From NCBI GenBank assembly GCA_031270945.1, contig JAISWZ010000682.1:1-54810 (forward strand): a stretch of 54,810 bases of DNA, given 5' to 3'. The stretch comes from Clostridiales bacterium (GTDB lineage Bacteria; Bacillota; Clostridia; Lachnospirales; WQUN01). This document shows, piece by piece, positions 10,297-19,572 of the stretch (positions are counted from its first letter, which is position 1; each line of letters starts with the position of its first letter). A program made the translations under genes and the position numbers. The notes below the pieces were generated by a model. It did not search any database, was not told the origin of the DNA, and worked only from the letters and a program-made list of their open reading frames with translations.

Positions 10297-10457
10297 CAAT
10301 ATTCCCATTGCGTCCATACTTATCCAGTTTTGCTGGACAACCCCCGCAAGTTTGCTCGGGTGCCCGAGACAGACGTGGATTTTTCTCATGTTCTGTCTGG
10401 CATGTCTCGCAAGTGGCTTGAATTCGCACTTTTTTATCCGAAAGGATTTTGAAAAAA
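10297..10457 (+). repeat. Long module of the mosaic, copy 2
   Basis: Same order of blocks as the copy at 9641, with few differences, ending in a GAAA-loop core at about 10437. Confidence 0.75.
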
Positions 10458-10471
10458 ATATTGTATCTTGC

Positions 10472-10622
10472 TCTCAATATTCCCATCGCACCCATACTTA
10501 TCCGGTTTTGCTAGTTGTTCGTGCGCCCGAGACAGACGTGGATTTTTCTCATGTTCTGTCTGGCATGTCTCGCAAGTGGCTTGAATGTGCGCTTTTTATC
10601 CGAAAGGATTTTGAAAACATCT
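10472..10622 (+). repeat. Long module of the mosaic, copy 3 (internal deletion)
   Basis: Directly follows copy 2, as a tandem. It lacks roughly 15-20 bases of the CCACGCAAGTTTGCTCG part but is otherwise close to copies 2 and 4. Confidence 0.7.
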
Positions 10623-11770
10623 TAATCTCTTAAACTTTTGCTCTCGTAAATTGGCTTTCCTGAAAGAAGCTTATAATCGGCAGAGTCAGCCAGCAGTTTC
10701 CTCCAAAATAATTTTGAAAAAATAATCTGTGGCTAAGTGGCTTAGAGCATATCAAACTTTGAAATGCTCTTTTTCCGAAAGGATTTTGAAAAAAATAATT
10801 TGTGGGTGCATCTGTCTCTTATTTCCCTTACTTTCGCATTCGGACATTATTCGAATTCAAAGTTCTATCCGAAAGGATTTTGAAAAACTACTGTAAAAGC
10901 AATAAAATTTTGGCGGCTTAAATCAAGGTTTGCCCAAGACGAAAAAATGCGGACTAAAGTTTTTGCAGTCAGCGAAGGCTTAAATTGGGTTTTCCGTATT
11001 TGAAAATGTCTTAGATTTTCTAACTTCTGTTCCCCGTAAATTGGCTTTCAGAGTCAACAGCTGTTTCCTCCGAAAGGATTTTGAAAATATTTTATCTTGT
11101 TCCCTTCGAAAGGATTTCGAAAAAACAATCGAATAAGCATAAAAATCTCATAGCTTAAATCAAGGTTTGAACAAACCGGAAAGCGCCCTCGCAAGTGGCT
11201 TGAATGCGCTTCAAGATTTAAACTTTCTCAGCTTAGATCATATCAATCTTAGAAATGCTCTTTTTCCGAAAGAATTTTGAAAAAAATAATTTGTGGGTGA
11301 ATCCGGTTTTCTTCCTTTCTTTGACATTCGAATAATATTCGAATTCAAAGTTATATCCGAAAGGATTTTGAAAACTTCTGTTCAGATAACCTACACACCA
11401 ATCCTTGAGCAAAATAAATCAAGGTTTGTGCAGTCAGCAAGGGCTTAAATTGAGGTCCGCTATTTCCGAAAGGATTAACATGCGCTAAGCATAAGCCGTC
11501 TTTCCCGAAAGGGTTTGAAACAAGCAGTTCCAATTTCTCAATATTCCCACCTGGCATTTCTCGCAAGTGGCTTGAATGCGCTTTAATATTTAAAACTTGC
11601 TTAGCGCATATCAATCTTAGAAACGCTCTTTTTCCGAAAGGATTTTGAAAAAACAATCTGTGGTCGCATAAGTAGAAAAATCTCACGGCTTATATCAAGG
11701 TTTGAACAAGCCGGAGAGCACCCTGATCCGAAAGGATTTTGAAAAAAATATTAGTGACCTCGCAACCAAC

Positions 11771-11935
11771 CCTCAATATTTCCATCGCGCCCATACTTAT
11801 CCAGTTTTGTTGGACAAGCCACGCAAGTTTGCTCGGGTGCCCGAGACAGACGTGGATTTTTCTCTTGTTCTGTCTGGCATGTCTCGCAAGTGGCTTGAAT
11901 GCGCACTTTTTTTATCCGAAAGGATTTTGAAAATA
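11771..11935 (+). repeat. Long module of the mosaic, copy 4
   Basis: Full-length copy with the TATCCAGTTTTGTTGGACAA hairpin, the GAGACAGACGTGG block and a final GAAA-loop core. Shorter pieces of the same module lie near 8680, 9260, 11190 and 11550. Confidence 0.75.
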
Positions 11936-12378
11936 TCTTAATTTCTTACACCTCTCCTTAACTTTTGTTCCCGTAAATTGGCTTAATCACAGCCAGCTGA
12001 TTCCTCCGAAAGGATTTTGAAAATATCTGTTGTATAAAATTTCCACATCCCATTGACTTTCCGGAGAGCGAGCTTGAATCGGGTAAAGTCAACATGCTGA
12101 TTCCTCCGAAAGGATTTTGAAATTATACTTCTTCTGTGATAGAAATTCTGAGCTATGAACTCACTCTTGATTTGAAGAGCCCAAATCAAAGCGGCAACAT
12201 CCAGCTTATCCATCGGCGCAGAAAGTCTCGCTATGCTTTAACGATGCTTGTCTCGGACTTCAACGAGCAATCTTGCGTGACTTTTCCAGACAAAATTTAA
12301 ATTTGTCATATGCGCTAAGCCGTCTTCCCCGAAAGGGTTTGAAATCCGCGTTCCAATTTCGCAGCATTTCATTGCGCC

Positions 12379-12414
12379 AAAGGCTTATCCAGCTCCGCTG
12401 GACAAGCCTTTTTT
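12379..12414 (+). terminator. Terminator-like hairpin at the end of the repeat mosaic
   Basis: AAAGGCTT-A-TCCAGC / GCTGGA-C-AAGCCTTTTTT: a strong stem with a 3-base loop and a T run. It follows the last GAAA-loop core (12327). The same hairpin, eroded and without the T run, sits inside each long module, so the modules may descend from a terminator like this. Confidence 0.7.
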
Positions 12415-12866
12415 CTGTTTTGAGGCTCCCCAAATCAATATGGCGGCAAAACCCTGCATTGCTTGCTCTTTGAAACCCAAAGCAAGCACAGCGCATGCCC
12501 CAAAAAACCCAAGGCAAGCATATCGCATCCTAACCCCGATCTCCCATAAGTTCCTCATCCGCCAGACTCTCGCCTTTCCATAAAATCCAAGACATGCCTC
12601 AAGCATAGCGCGTCCGAAACTTGTTCACATCCAGCAACCTCCCGCATATACATATTAGCGGGCCGACGCCAAGCCCGCAGGTTTATCCAAGGCTTTCAAA
12701 AGCTTATCCATGTTCGCCCGGAAGCGGAAACAGCGTTTCCCCTTCCAGCCGAATATTCTGGTAAGCCCAAAAAGCCCGGCTTGCCAAGGCTTTCGCGCAA
12801 GCCTTGGCGAGCCAACAACTAAACGTTCGACAGGCCCGTTGCAACGCTTGGCAGGGGGGTATCAAT
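12415..12866. other. Gene-free stretch with degenerate direct repeats
   Basis: Three loose direct repeats of the type AAACCCAA.GCAAGCATA.CGCAT lie near 12470, 12508 and 12578. A 10-bp stem GCCAAGGCTT/AAGCCTTGGC lies at 12783-12808 without a T run. I see no convincing gene or promoter. Confidence 0.5.
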
Positions 12867-14168
12867 ATGGAGTATCGACGCTACTTTGTAGCGCTGAAAG
12901 CAGATGACACCGGATATGAGTACAAAAGCCGCGAGCCCTCAGGGCAGTGCATATTGGAGGCTCGCGGGCAAACCGGCAGAGTGTCGCTAACCGCGCAAGA
13001 ACTGAAGGGCAGCGCCAGCTGGAAAGTTGTTCTCGTCTTTCCAAGCGGCTCGCGCTTCGTAGGAGTTCCAATCGGAACTGTGTACATCAATGACAAAGGC
13101 AAAGGAGAGCTCAAGACAGAGATCCCCTTGTCAGGCATAGGCGGATCTTTCGATCTAGCCTCATTCTCAGCTGTAGCCCTGGTTTCCGCCAGCGGCGCAA
13201 AGCTTTCTGTTCCCTTGTCAGGCTATAAAGATTCGCCTGTCTTGTGGAAAAAGGACTTTTCCTTGCAAGGGGATAAGCCTCCAGCCAAGGCAGCCGAGCC
13301 TGCAAAGCCTGCTTCCAAAGCGGCCGAGCCAGCAAAGCCAATAGCTAAGCCCATAGCCAAAGCTTCCGAACCAGCTAAGCCCATAGCCAAAGCGGCTGAA
13401 CCAGCTAAGCCCATTGCCAAAGCTTCTGAACCAGCCAAGCCCATAGCCAAAGCTCCCGAGCCGCCTAAGCCCGCGCCCAAAGCGCCTGAACCAGCTAAGC
13501 CCGTAGCCAAAGCTCCCGAGCCTCCTAAGCCTGTAGCCAAGGCACCCGAGCCTCCAAAACCGTCAGCCAAAGCACCCGAGCCTCCAAAACCGTCAGCCAA
13601 AGCTCCTGAGCCTATAGCAGTCGAAGAAAAGTCGCCTGCGCCTCTTCCAGAAGAGCCAGCAAAGCCTTTGCCGGAAATTCCAAAACATGTCGAGCCATTC
13701 ACCATTCCAAAGGGAAGCGGCCCAACATACGTGAACAAGTTCCAGGTCTATGATGAAAACGCCCCAGCGGCCGATAAGCCCGCGCCCGTCAAGTCAAGGG
13801 CAGCGCTGGATCTCGAGGAAATCTTCGAGGGCAACGCGGAGATGGCGCCTTTTGAAAAGCAGTCCAATGAAGTGAAATGGGTTCGCATCTCCATACGCGA
13901 GCCAGTGGCGCTTCCCATTGACTATCACAGGATCTTCAAGGATCCATTCATCATATCCTCCTATGAGAAGTACAACCACTTTATTTTAGGGCATGTGCTG
14001 GATCCTGACGTCGACATGTACATCATCGGGGTTCCCTGCACCTACAGCCAGCAGAACCTGACAACCGCCAAGAACCTAGGCTTCACCCAGTTCAAGTGCG
14101 TGGACAATGTGCTGCCGGCAAACGGCGAGTACGGGTACTGTCTGCTTTGCGTTCCGTTGGAGTGCTAG
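12867..14168 (+). CDS. Two-domain Clostridial protein with Pro/Ala/Lys-rich repeat linker
   Basis: 433 residues. I chose the ATG at 12867 because GGGGGG (12854-12859) stands 7 bases before it; the frame is open further upstream. Residues 1 to about 130 form a compact domain beginning EYRRYFVALKADDTGYEY and holding a GQCILEARGQTGRVSL strand pair. Residues about 137-260 are a low-complexity linker of the repeated form PEPPKPxAKA or AEPAKPIAKA. The C-terminal part (about 330-433) has WVRI, the YNHFILGHV block, YIIGVPCTY and GFTQFKC. This pairing of an N-terminal RYF-type domain with a C-terminal HFILG..YIIGVP domain is common in Clostridia in proteins of unknown function. No signal peptide or membrane segment is visible. 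The role is unknown. Confidence 0.8.
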   Translation: MEYRRYFVALKADDTGYEYKSREPSGQCILEARGQTGRVSLTAQELKGSASWKVVLVFPSGSRFVGVPIGTVYINDKGKGELKTEIPLSGIGGSFDLASFSAVALVSASGAKLSVPLSGYKDSPVLWKKDFSLQGDKPPAKAAEPAKPASKAAEPAKPIAKPIAKASEPAKPIAKAAEPAKPIAKASEPAKPIAKAPEPPKPAPKAPEPAKPVAKAPEPPKPVAKAPEPPKPSAKAPEPPKPSAKAPEPIAVEEKSPAPLPEEPAKPLPEIPKHVEPFTIPKGSGPTYVNKFQVYDENAPAADKPAPVKSRAALDLEEIFEGNAEMAPFEKQSNEVKWVRISIREPVALPIDYHRIFKDPFIISSYEKYNHFILGHVLDPDVDMYIIGVPCTYSQQNLTTAKNLGFTQFKCVDNVLPANGEYGYCLLCVPLEC

Positions 14169-14231
14169 CCTTTCGGCTAGCTCCGGACATCCATGTATAG
14201 ATAAGGCCGCTCTTTAAAGCGGCTAGCCCTC

Positions 14232-14267
14232 AAAGAGGTTCCGGCGAGATGCCCGAACCTCTTTTTT
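14232..14267 (+). terminator. Rho-independent terminator
   Basis: AAAGAGGTTC / GAACCTCTTT with a 13-base loop and a run of six T, 63 bases after the stop codon of the upstream gene. A smaller TAGCC-TTTC-GGCTA hairpin overlaps the stop codon region (14167-14180). Confidence 0.85.
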
Positions 14268-14322
14268 AGGCCAATAGCCACGCCGCCAGCATCACTCTTT
14301 CGCGCCAGAGCTTTATCCAAAA

Positions 14323-14369
14323 GCCGCAAGTAAGTTAGTTGACACGCGTGTCAACATATTTACTTGCGG
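14323..14369. other. 47-bp near-perfect palindrome
   Basis: Outer arms CCGCAAGTAA (14323-14332) and TTACTTGCGG (14360-14369) enclose a perfect 18-bp palindrome GTTGACACGCGTGTCAAC (14338-14355). Only the four bases on each side of the inner palindrome fail to match exactly. It lies between convergent genes with no T run, so it is not a plain terminator; an operator-like protein site or a cruciform is possible. Confidence 0.65.
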
Positions 14370-14393
14370 TTCCCAGTTAGCGTTTCCCGCTCC

Positions 14394-14427
14394 GCCAAGG
14401 GCGACGTGCCGCCCTTGGCTTTTTTTT
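14394..14427 (+). terminator. Second strong plus-strand terminator
   Basis: GCCAAGGGCG / CGCCCTTGGC with a 6-base loop, then eight T. The hairpin at 14232-14267 already ends the upstream gene, so this one may act as a back-up or end a short transcript that includes the palindrome at 14323-14369. Confidence 0.8.
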
Positions 14428-14470
14428 GATTTTTTCCTAATATTTCTTTGCTTCAACAAATTTCCATTCT

Positions 14471-15328
14471 TTACTGTTCGCTGATATCATAAACCCCGCT
14501 CGCCCTTATCAATTCCCCAGCCGCCCTCCCCTGCAGCCACTCTGCGACCATCCGGCCTTCTTCCAAAAATTTTGCATTTGCTTTTTCCGGGTTCAGCCAT
14601 ACAACCTGGCATCTTACGTAGAGCTCATCTCCCTTGCCGCAAGCCAAGCGCACACCTGTCCCGCTCCACTCCTGCCAGTCATTCCAGTCAACCAGGGCAA
14701 ACGCGTCCTTCTTAACGATCTCGCCTAGCGCCTCAGAGCTTTCGCCAACGATTGCCCTGCCTAAAACTTCATCCGGCTTTATTTGCAGCTTCTGCCAGAT
14801 AGCGTTCTCCACCTGAAGCGCGTCTCCTGGGTAAGACAAAAACGCCAGATTGCTTTCCCCTATCCAAGCAAAAGCCTCAACAACGCTCTCAGCGTTTTCA
14901 AACCCGCTTTCCGGCCCGCATAGCGCAAATCTTCTCGTGAACACCTCGCGTCCAAATCCATATCCTGCGGCCACAAAATCATCAGCCAGCTTCGGCTGGT
15001 TCGTGAGGACAATGTCAACCGCTCCCTCTCTGGCCTTTTCGAAGGCCTCTTCTGCTTCCAGGTCAAGAAAGTCTAAATCTACGGCCTTTTCCTCTGAAAA
15101 AGCGGAAGCGAGCCTTCTAGCGAAATTTTCATCCCCAATGCTTGAAGCGATGGCTAGGCGCGTTCTTTCTTTTACTTCCGGCAACGGTTGAGCTCTTGAA
15201 GTGTCTGGCAACCTCTGCGGGGTTTCCGTCGATTCCTGAGCCAGAGCCTCCGTTTTCCCAGGCGCGTTGGCGCAGCCCGGCAAGGCTAGAGCCAATGCCA
15301 GGAACAATGCTGTCAGCCTCTTAAGCAT
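14471..15328 (-). CDS. TupA-like substrate-binding lipoprotein
   Basis: 285 residues from the ATG at 15328, which has AGGAGG 6 bases upstream; a longer open frame exists but runs into the helicase end. The N-terminus is a lipoprotein signal (MLKRL, a hydrophobic LFLALALAL stretch, and lipobox LPGC), so the mature protein should be lipid-anchored outside the membrane. The body resembles the tungstate/molybdate-type binding protein fold: an ASSIGD opening, a GAVDIVLTNQPKLADDFV block and a RRFALCGP block correspond to the TTTS, G.ADVLL.H...E..F and NDFVLVGP blocks of TupA. The usual substrate contacts are not all obvious, and no permease or ATPase is nearby, so the ligand is open. It lies 43 bases after the Lhr-type helicase gene in the same direction and may be co-transcribed. 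Confidence 0.72.
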   Translation of the reverse strand: MLKRLTALFLALALALPGCANAPGKTEALAQESTETPQRLPDTSRAQPLPEVKERTRLAIASSIGDENFARRLASAFSEEKAVDLDFLDLEAEEAFEKAREGAVDIVLTNQPKLADDFVAAGYGFGREVFTRRFALCGPESGFENAESVVEAFAWIGESNLAFLSYPGDALQVENAIWQKLQIKPDEVLGRAIVGESSEALGEIVKKDAFALVDWNDWQEWSGTGVRLACGKGDELYVRCQVVWLNPEKANAKFLEEGRMVAEWLQGRAAGELIRASGVYDISEQ

Positions 15329-15371
15329 TCGAGACCTCCTGTATGGCGAGTAATTAGTTTTGGAATATGAA

Positions 15372-18300
15372 TTAAATATATCCTTGGTACGCCACAAACC
15401 CCTCTCCCAATCGGGCAAACCCTGCTTGGATGAGGGCGTCTTCCGCCTCCGCCGGGAACTCCTGCACCACTATGCGGCTAGCGGACGACATCAGCCGTCT
15501 TTTCTTGTAGTCCCTCATGAAGCAATCTAGCGCCTCATTCAAATATTCAAGATCAAGAGCTTTGAGCGCCAAACCCCGGCGCTCAAGCACCGCAACAGGC
15601 AACCCGCGCTTCAGGCAGACATAGCAGCCGGAGACGTTGGAAAAAGCCCTGCCTGGCTTATGCTTCAAGGATTTTCCCCATTGCTGGGCCGGATCCTGCG
15701 CAGGAATCCAAATTGGTTCTTCCATTGGGTTCTCCAGCATCGCTGTAACCAGGTCGTGCTCTTCTCCCCGGACAAATTGGGAACCTGAAAGGCCTTCAAC
15801 ATAGTAGCCCCTTCTGGCCCTGCCTGTCAGCTCCCATAAGCGCAAAACCGCAAGAGCGCTTTTCCAGGGAATGCTTGAGACAGTCTCCCTGCAAACGATC
15901 ACAGATCTGTCAAACGCCATTTCCAGCTCGTCTTCAACGCTAAGAGTCTGGCTTCCTAAAAGCTCCCATCTTCCAGCCATGGAACCCAAAGCCCGCGAGC
16001 GAGCTTTGGCCTTAGGCGCCCCTTTCTTTGAGCCTTCGAGCTTTCTTACCGGAATGAAGCTGTCAGCGTGGGCAAACCCTTTCTCTGCTAGCGACATAAG
16101 CGTCTCATAGGGAGATTTTATGAGTGTTGCAAGCGCTTGCGCAAAGGTTGCCCCTCTCTTCTTCAGCTCCGTGAAAGCCAAAAGCTCGTCCCCTTCTAGA
16201 GGCGGATTATCTGGAAGCTGCCAATCGCCATAGCGGCTAAAGCTCAAAAGTCCGTCTTTCATCTGCCAGTAATACTCTCCTCCAGCCAGAATCGAGTCTA
16301 GCAGAGATGGGTTGTAGCCGTTCACACGCAGGGGAAAGATCGACTCTTCCCAAGTTTCCCAGGAAAGGCTGATGCCAGTCAGGGCTTTCATCGCCGCTTC
16401 CAGCTGCATTGCAGGCTCTCCTTGCACTCTAAGCCTATGGCTCAAAAGCGCCTGGTACCGCTCCGCTGGCTGGGTTTTGGCTTCGTTTCTTCGTTTTTTC
16501 AGGTATTCCCTTTGGGCTCTCCCGAATATGTCCGCATGGCAGTAGCACCCGTCAGACAATACGGCGCTTCCGGAATCCGCCAACTCCTCAAGTATAAGCC
16601 TTGCCCTGCTTTCAGGGATAAAGTACCGCTGTGACAGGGTTTGCGGGGTTTGCGTACCCCTGTACCTCAAAGCTCTTCTGGCAATGCTTTGGAGCAGATC
16701 ATCATCGCCATCTAGCGCGGCTTGATAATCCTTCTCATGCTCTGCGGCAATCCAAAGCCCCGGCTCAATATACAAGGCTCTGCCAGCTTCTTCTAGCGTT
16801 TCAAGCCATAAAGCCGGAATGTCCAGCTCCAAGGCCAGCAAATCCCCTTCTGTCATCAAAAGAGAGTGCAGCTGCTTTTCGTCTTCAGGAAGCCTGGCCC
16901 GCTCTGACGCTTTAGCTATCAGCCCAGGATCTGGCGCCAGCAGCTTTGAAGCCTCTTCTTCAGCGCTATTTGCCACTCTTGCCGTCACCGGGTAGTAATC
17001 ATACATGAACTCTGACTCCGCTTTTCTCCTAAACGGCAAAGACATGGGAGACGGATCTCCAGAATGGACTTCCCGCACTTCTATCTTCCCTATTCTTATC
17101 CCTTCCAAAACATTTTCAAGCCCGTCCAGATCCCAGTAGTCCTCCATGCACTCCCTGGTTGTCTCACGTATCAGCGGATGGTTCGGAAACTCGGAGATCC
17201 TGTCCAAAAGTTCCTCGCTTCTTAACCTCTGGATCCATAAAGGATTTCTTCCCTGCTTTCGCATTCCCAAAGCCATGGCCCGATTTGCGTTGTACCTGAA
17301 TGCCATGGAATACAAAGCTGTTCTAGGCAAGATCGCCTTCAGCAATTGCCTTGCCTCTCCAGGCTTCACCCGCCTTAGCAATCCATCAGGGATCCTGCCT
17401 TCTCCATGCCCAAAGATCATAAAGCCGTCGTCATCATCAAACGCGTTTATGTCCATTCCGCTAACCTTCTTTGCGATGTGCTGGACAATAATTGAAAACG
17501 GGGCGTTCACCGCCCGCCCGAATACCGAGTGCACCATCGCCTGGCTGTCTCCCGCGCTGTCAGAAAAGTGCTCAACCACTATGATCCTGTCTGTGGGAAT
17601 GCACCCCACCGCCTCTATCTGCCGCTCAATAAAGCCTTTCGCGTCTTTGATGGAATCGTCATTCGCTTCAAACGGAAGCGCCTCCAGCTCTTCTAGCAGC
17701 CTCCCCTCTTCATATGCGTTCTGAAGCTTTCCCAACATCTCTCCAAAGGCTCTTCCTGCTGAAATGTCTCGCCCTGCTCCTCCTCCCCTCCAGAAAGGGG
17801 GCGAAGCTCCTTCTTTGGAGGCTTGGGAAACTGTGACCGCATCCTTTGATATGGACTCTATCCTCCAAGCGAAAGTTCCAAGCAGAAACTTTTCTCCCAG
17901 TCTGGCTTCAAAAACAAATTCCTCGTCCAGCTCTCCAAGCTTCACTCCTCCGTCGCTTTTCACTGCGAAAAGCCCTTTGTCTGGTATGGCGCCTCCGGCG
18001 CCCAAGGCAAGCATCCTGCTGTAAGAGTCTCCCTCAAAAACCCCGTTTATCCTGTCGTATAAGACCTTTGGCCTGACAGGCACATCCTTTTTGTGCTCGT
18101 AGTCTCCAGCTAGCATTTCAAGAACAGACTTTAGATCCTCCATGGTCACATCCCTGAATGGATAGGCGCTTTGAATCACAGAAAGAGTTTCCTCAAGCGA
18201 GCACTTTTTTAGCGAAGCCATGGCTACAAGGTGCTGGGCCAGAATGTCAAAGCATAGCCTTGGCGGCCTTGCCGCCTCGGTAAGCCCCGCAAGCGCAGCT

Positions 18301-19418
18301 TGCGCGGTCAAGGCGCAGTAAAGCGCCTCTTCCCTAAACTTCGGGATCATGACCATGACGCTTTCCCTTCCAGGATTGTGTCCAGCCCGACCCAGCCTCT
18401 GCCTGACGCTTGATATTGTCCTTGGGCATCCCAGCTGCAAAACCCGGTCAATCTCTCCTACGTCTATTCCAAGCTCCATCGACGATGTGGCGCAAACCAG
18501 CCCCAGCTTTCCTTCTCTCAGGTTTTTCTCTATCTCAAGCCTCCGGTCCTTTGACATGCTTCCGTGATGGGCGAACGCGAACTCTTCGCCTAGCGCCTGG
18601 TTAACGCTTTGGCTAAGCATCTCCGCCTGCCGTCTTCCCTCTACGAAAGCTATGGCCGTCCTGGCGCCAAGTCGCCTCTCCAAAACCGCCGCCGCAATCT
18701 CCGGCCAGCCATCTCCCACCGCTGACGCCACTTTTATCGAAGCCCTCTTGAACTCCATCCGATTTACAATATTGACTTCTTCCATTGTTAAAAACTTCGC
18801 CGCCACATCCAATGGCCTGATTGTGGCAGAAAGCCCTATCTTCTGCAAAGGCGCCCCCGCCAGCTTATCCAGCCTGGCCACGGAAAGAGCGAGATGCGCC
18901 CCTCTCTTTGAACTTATTAGGGCATGTATCTCGTCTATTATTATAGACTTTGCGGTCTTAAGCATATTCTGGCCAGACTCGCTGGCGAGAAGCAGGAATA
19001 GGGACTCCGGGGTTGTGACAAGGATATGCGGCGCCTTTTTTGCCATGGCCCTTCTCTCTGAGTTCGGAGTGTCCCCGGTTCTCAAACCCACCCTTATCCC
19101 TGCAGGTCCATCTCCAGCTTCTTTGGCTATCCCGGCCAAAGGCTTGGACAGGTTTTCCCTTATGTCAGCCGCCAGCGCCTTCAGCGGCGACACATACACC
19201 ACCATAAGCTCATCGTCCAGCTTTCCCTCTCCAGCTTGGGCCAGAAGCCTGTCTATAAAGACAAGAAACGCCGCCAGCGTCTTTCCTGTCCCTGTAGGAG
19301 CGCAAACCAGCACATTTCCTCCCGCCGCTATATGCGGCCAGGCTTCAGCCTGAACAGGTGTAGGCTCTCCCAGAACTTTCTTGAACCACGCTTGCGTGTG
19401 CTGTCCGAACAGCTCCAT
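15372..19418 (-). CDS. lhr: Lhr-type large DEAD/DEAH helicase
   Basis: 1348 residues. Motifs: Walker A APTGTGKT (residues 40-47), VYVSPLKALAADI, TTPESL, Walker B DEIH (162-165), SAT (197-199), a second RecA domain with AFVEGRRQAE, a HHGSMSKDRRL block and the ELGIDVGEIDRVLQLG..S..QRLGRAGH block (about residues 315-347). A winged-helix and Lhr-core region follows, with FGR and GIDINAFDDDDGFMIFG-like stretches. Lhr proteins are 3'-to-5' ATP-dependent DNA or DNA:RNA helicases linked to repair. Length fits the family (about 1400-1500 with a C-terminal extension). The start is supported by GAGGGGG 7 bases before the ATG. The region upstream (19420-19572) is AT-rich and also holds the promoter side of the divergent membrane protein gene. 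Confidence 0.93.
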   Translation of the reverse strand: MELFGQHTQAWFKKVLGEPTPVQAEAWPHIAAGGNVLVCAPTGTGKTLAAFLVFIDRLLAQAGEGKLDDELMVVYVSPLKALAADIRENLSKPLAGIAKEAGDGPAGIRVGLRTGDTPNSERRAMAKKAPHILVTTPESLFLLLASESGQNMLKTAKSIIIDEIHALISSKRGAHLALSVARLDKLAGAPLQKIGLSATIRPLDVAAKFLTMEEVNIVNRMEFKRASIKVASAVGDGWPEIAAAVLERRLGARTAIAFVEGRRQAEMLSQSVNQALGEEFAFAHHGSMSKDRRLEIEKNLREGKLGLVCATSSMELGIDVGEIDRVLQLGCPRTISSVRQRLGRAGHNPGRESVMVMIPKFREEALYCALTAQAALAGLTEAARPPRLCFDILAQHLVAMASLKKCSLEETLSVIQSAYPFRDVTMEDLKSVLEMLAGDYEHKKDVPVRPKVLYDRINGVFEGDSYSRMLALGAGGAIPDKGLFAVKSDGGVKLGELDEEFVFEARLGEKFLLGTFAWRIESISKDAVTVSQASKEGASPPFWRGGGAGRDISAGRAFGEMLGKLQNAYEEGRLLEELEALPFEANDDSIKDAKGFIERQIEAVGCIPTDRIIVVEHFSDSAGDSQAMVHSVFGRAVNAPFSIIVQHIAKKVSGMDINAFDDDDGFMIFGHGEGRIPDGLLRRVKPGEARQLLKAILPRTALYSMAFRYNANRAMALGMRKQGRNPLWIQRLRSEELLDRISEFPNHPLIRETTRECMEDYWDLDGLENVLEGIRIGKIEVREVHSGDPSPMSLPFRRKAESEFMYDYYPVTARVANSAEEEASKLLAPDPGLIAKASERARLPEDEKQLHSLLMTEGDLLALELDIPALWLETLEEAGRALYIEPGLWIAAEHEKDYQAALDGDDDLLQSIARRALRYRGTQTPQTLSQRYFIPESRARLILEELADSGSAVLSDGCYCHADIFGRAQREYLKKRRNEAKTQPAERYQALLSHRLRVQGEPAMQLEAAMKALTGISLSWETWEESIFPLRVNGYNPSLLDSILAGGEYYWQMKDGLLSFSRYGDWQLPDNPPLEGDELLAFTELKKRGATFAQALATLIKSPYETLMSLAEKGFAHADSFIPVRKLEGSKKGAPKAKARSRALGSMAGRWELLGSQTLSVEDELEMAFDRSVIVCRETVSSIPWKSALAVLRLWELTGRARRGYYVEGLSGSQFVRGEEHDLVTAMLENPMEEPIWIPAQDPAQQWGKSLKHKPGRAFSNVSGCYVCLKRGLPVAVLERRGLALKALDLEYLNEALDCFMRDYKKRRLMSSASRIVVQEFPAEAEDALIQAGFARLGEGFVAYQGYI

Positions 19419-19572
19419 GATCTAACCCCCTCGCATCCGGCGAGATATGCCTAAAATAAATTTTAATATTTTTATATTTCCAATTATCTTGTGTCGAATC
19501 ACGCTAAGCGCATACCAAAATCCTTTACATATATTTTAAAGTGCAATAAAAATCTTAAGAAAGGTGAATCTC

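Larger units (their letters stand above)
8233..12360. repeat. 4-kb mosaic of degenerate repeats around a GAAA-loop mini-hairpin
   Basis: No credible gene is present. About 35 copies by eye of a core TCCGAAAGGATTTTGAAAA occur, almost all in the plus orientation, for example near 8463, 8599, 8853, 9050, 9163, 9297, 9780, 9820, 9959, 10437, 10599, 10774, 10867, 11068, 11356, 11632, 11726, 11915, 12005 and 12104. A variant CCCGAAAGGGTTTGAAA occurs near 9606, 10110, 11502 and 12327. The core can fold as a short stem ATCC/GGAT or CCC/GGG closed by a GAAA loop; the matched C-to-G change between variants keeps the pairing. Spacing is irregular (about 40-150 bases), and the sequences between cores also recur: a GCTTAAATCAAGGTTTG block, a GCGAAGGCTTAAATTGAGG block, an ATTCGAATTCAAAGTT block, an AGAGCATATCAATC..ATGCTCTT hairpin, and a longer module of about 150 bases. 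Short reading frames here merely translate the repeats. Confidence 0.9.

Noticed and set aside
8452..11941. Open frames of 60-111 residues on both strands with NPFGNSS or YPKGF peptides
   Set aside because: They are translations of the repeat cores, lack ribosome sites, and change frame from copy to copy.
8233..12360. CRISPR array
   Set aside because: The cores are short and degenerate, the distances vary from about 40 to 150 bases, the spacers are themselves repeated, and no cas gene is near.
13223..13738. Minus-strand frame of 171 residues, rich in Gly, Ser and Ala
   Set aside because: It is the reverse of the Pro/Ala/Lys repeat of the gene at 12867 and has no start signals.
14339..14361. 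TTGACA at 14339 as a -35 box
   Set aside because: No matching -10 box at 16-18 bases; the TTGACA is part of a perfect palindrome.
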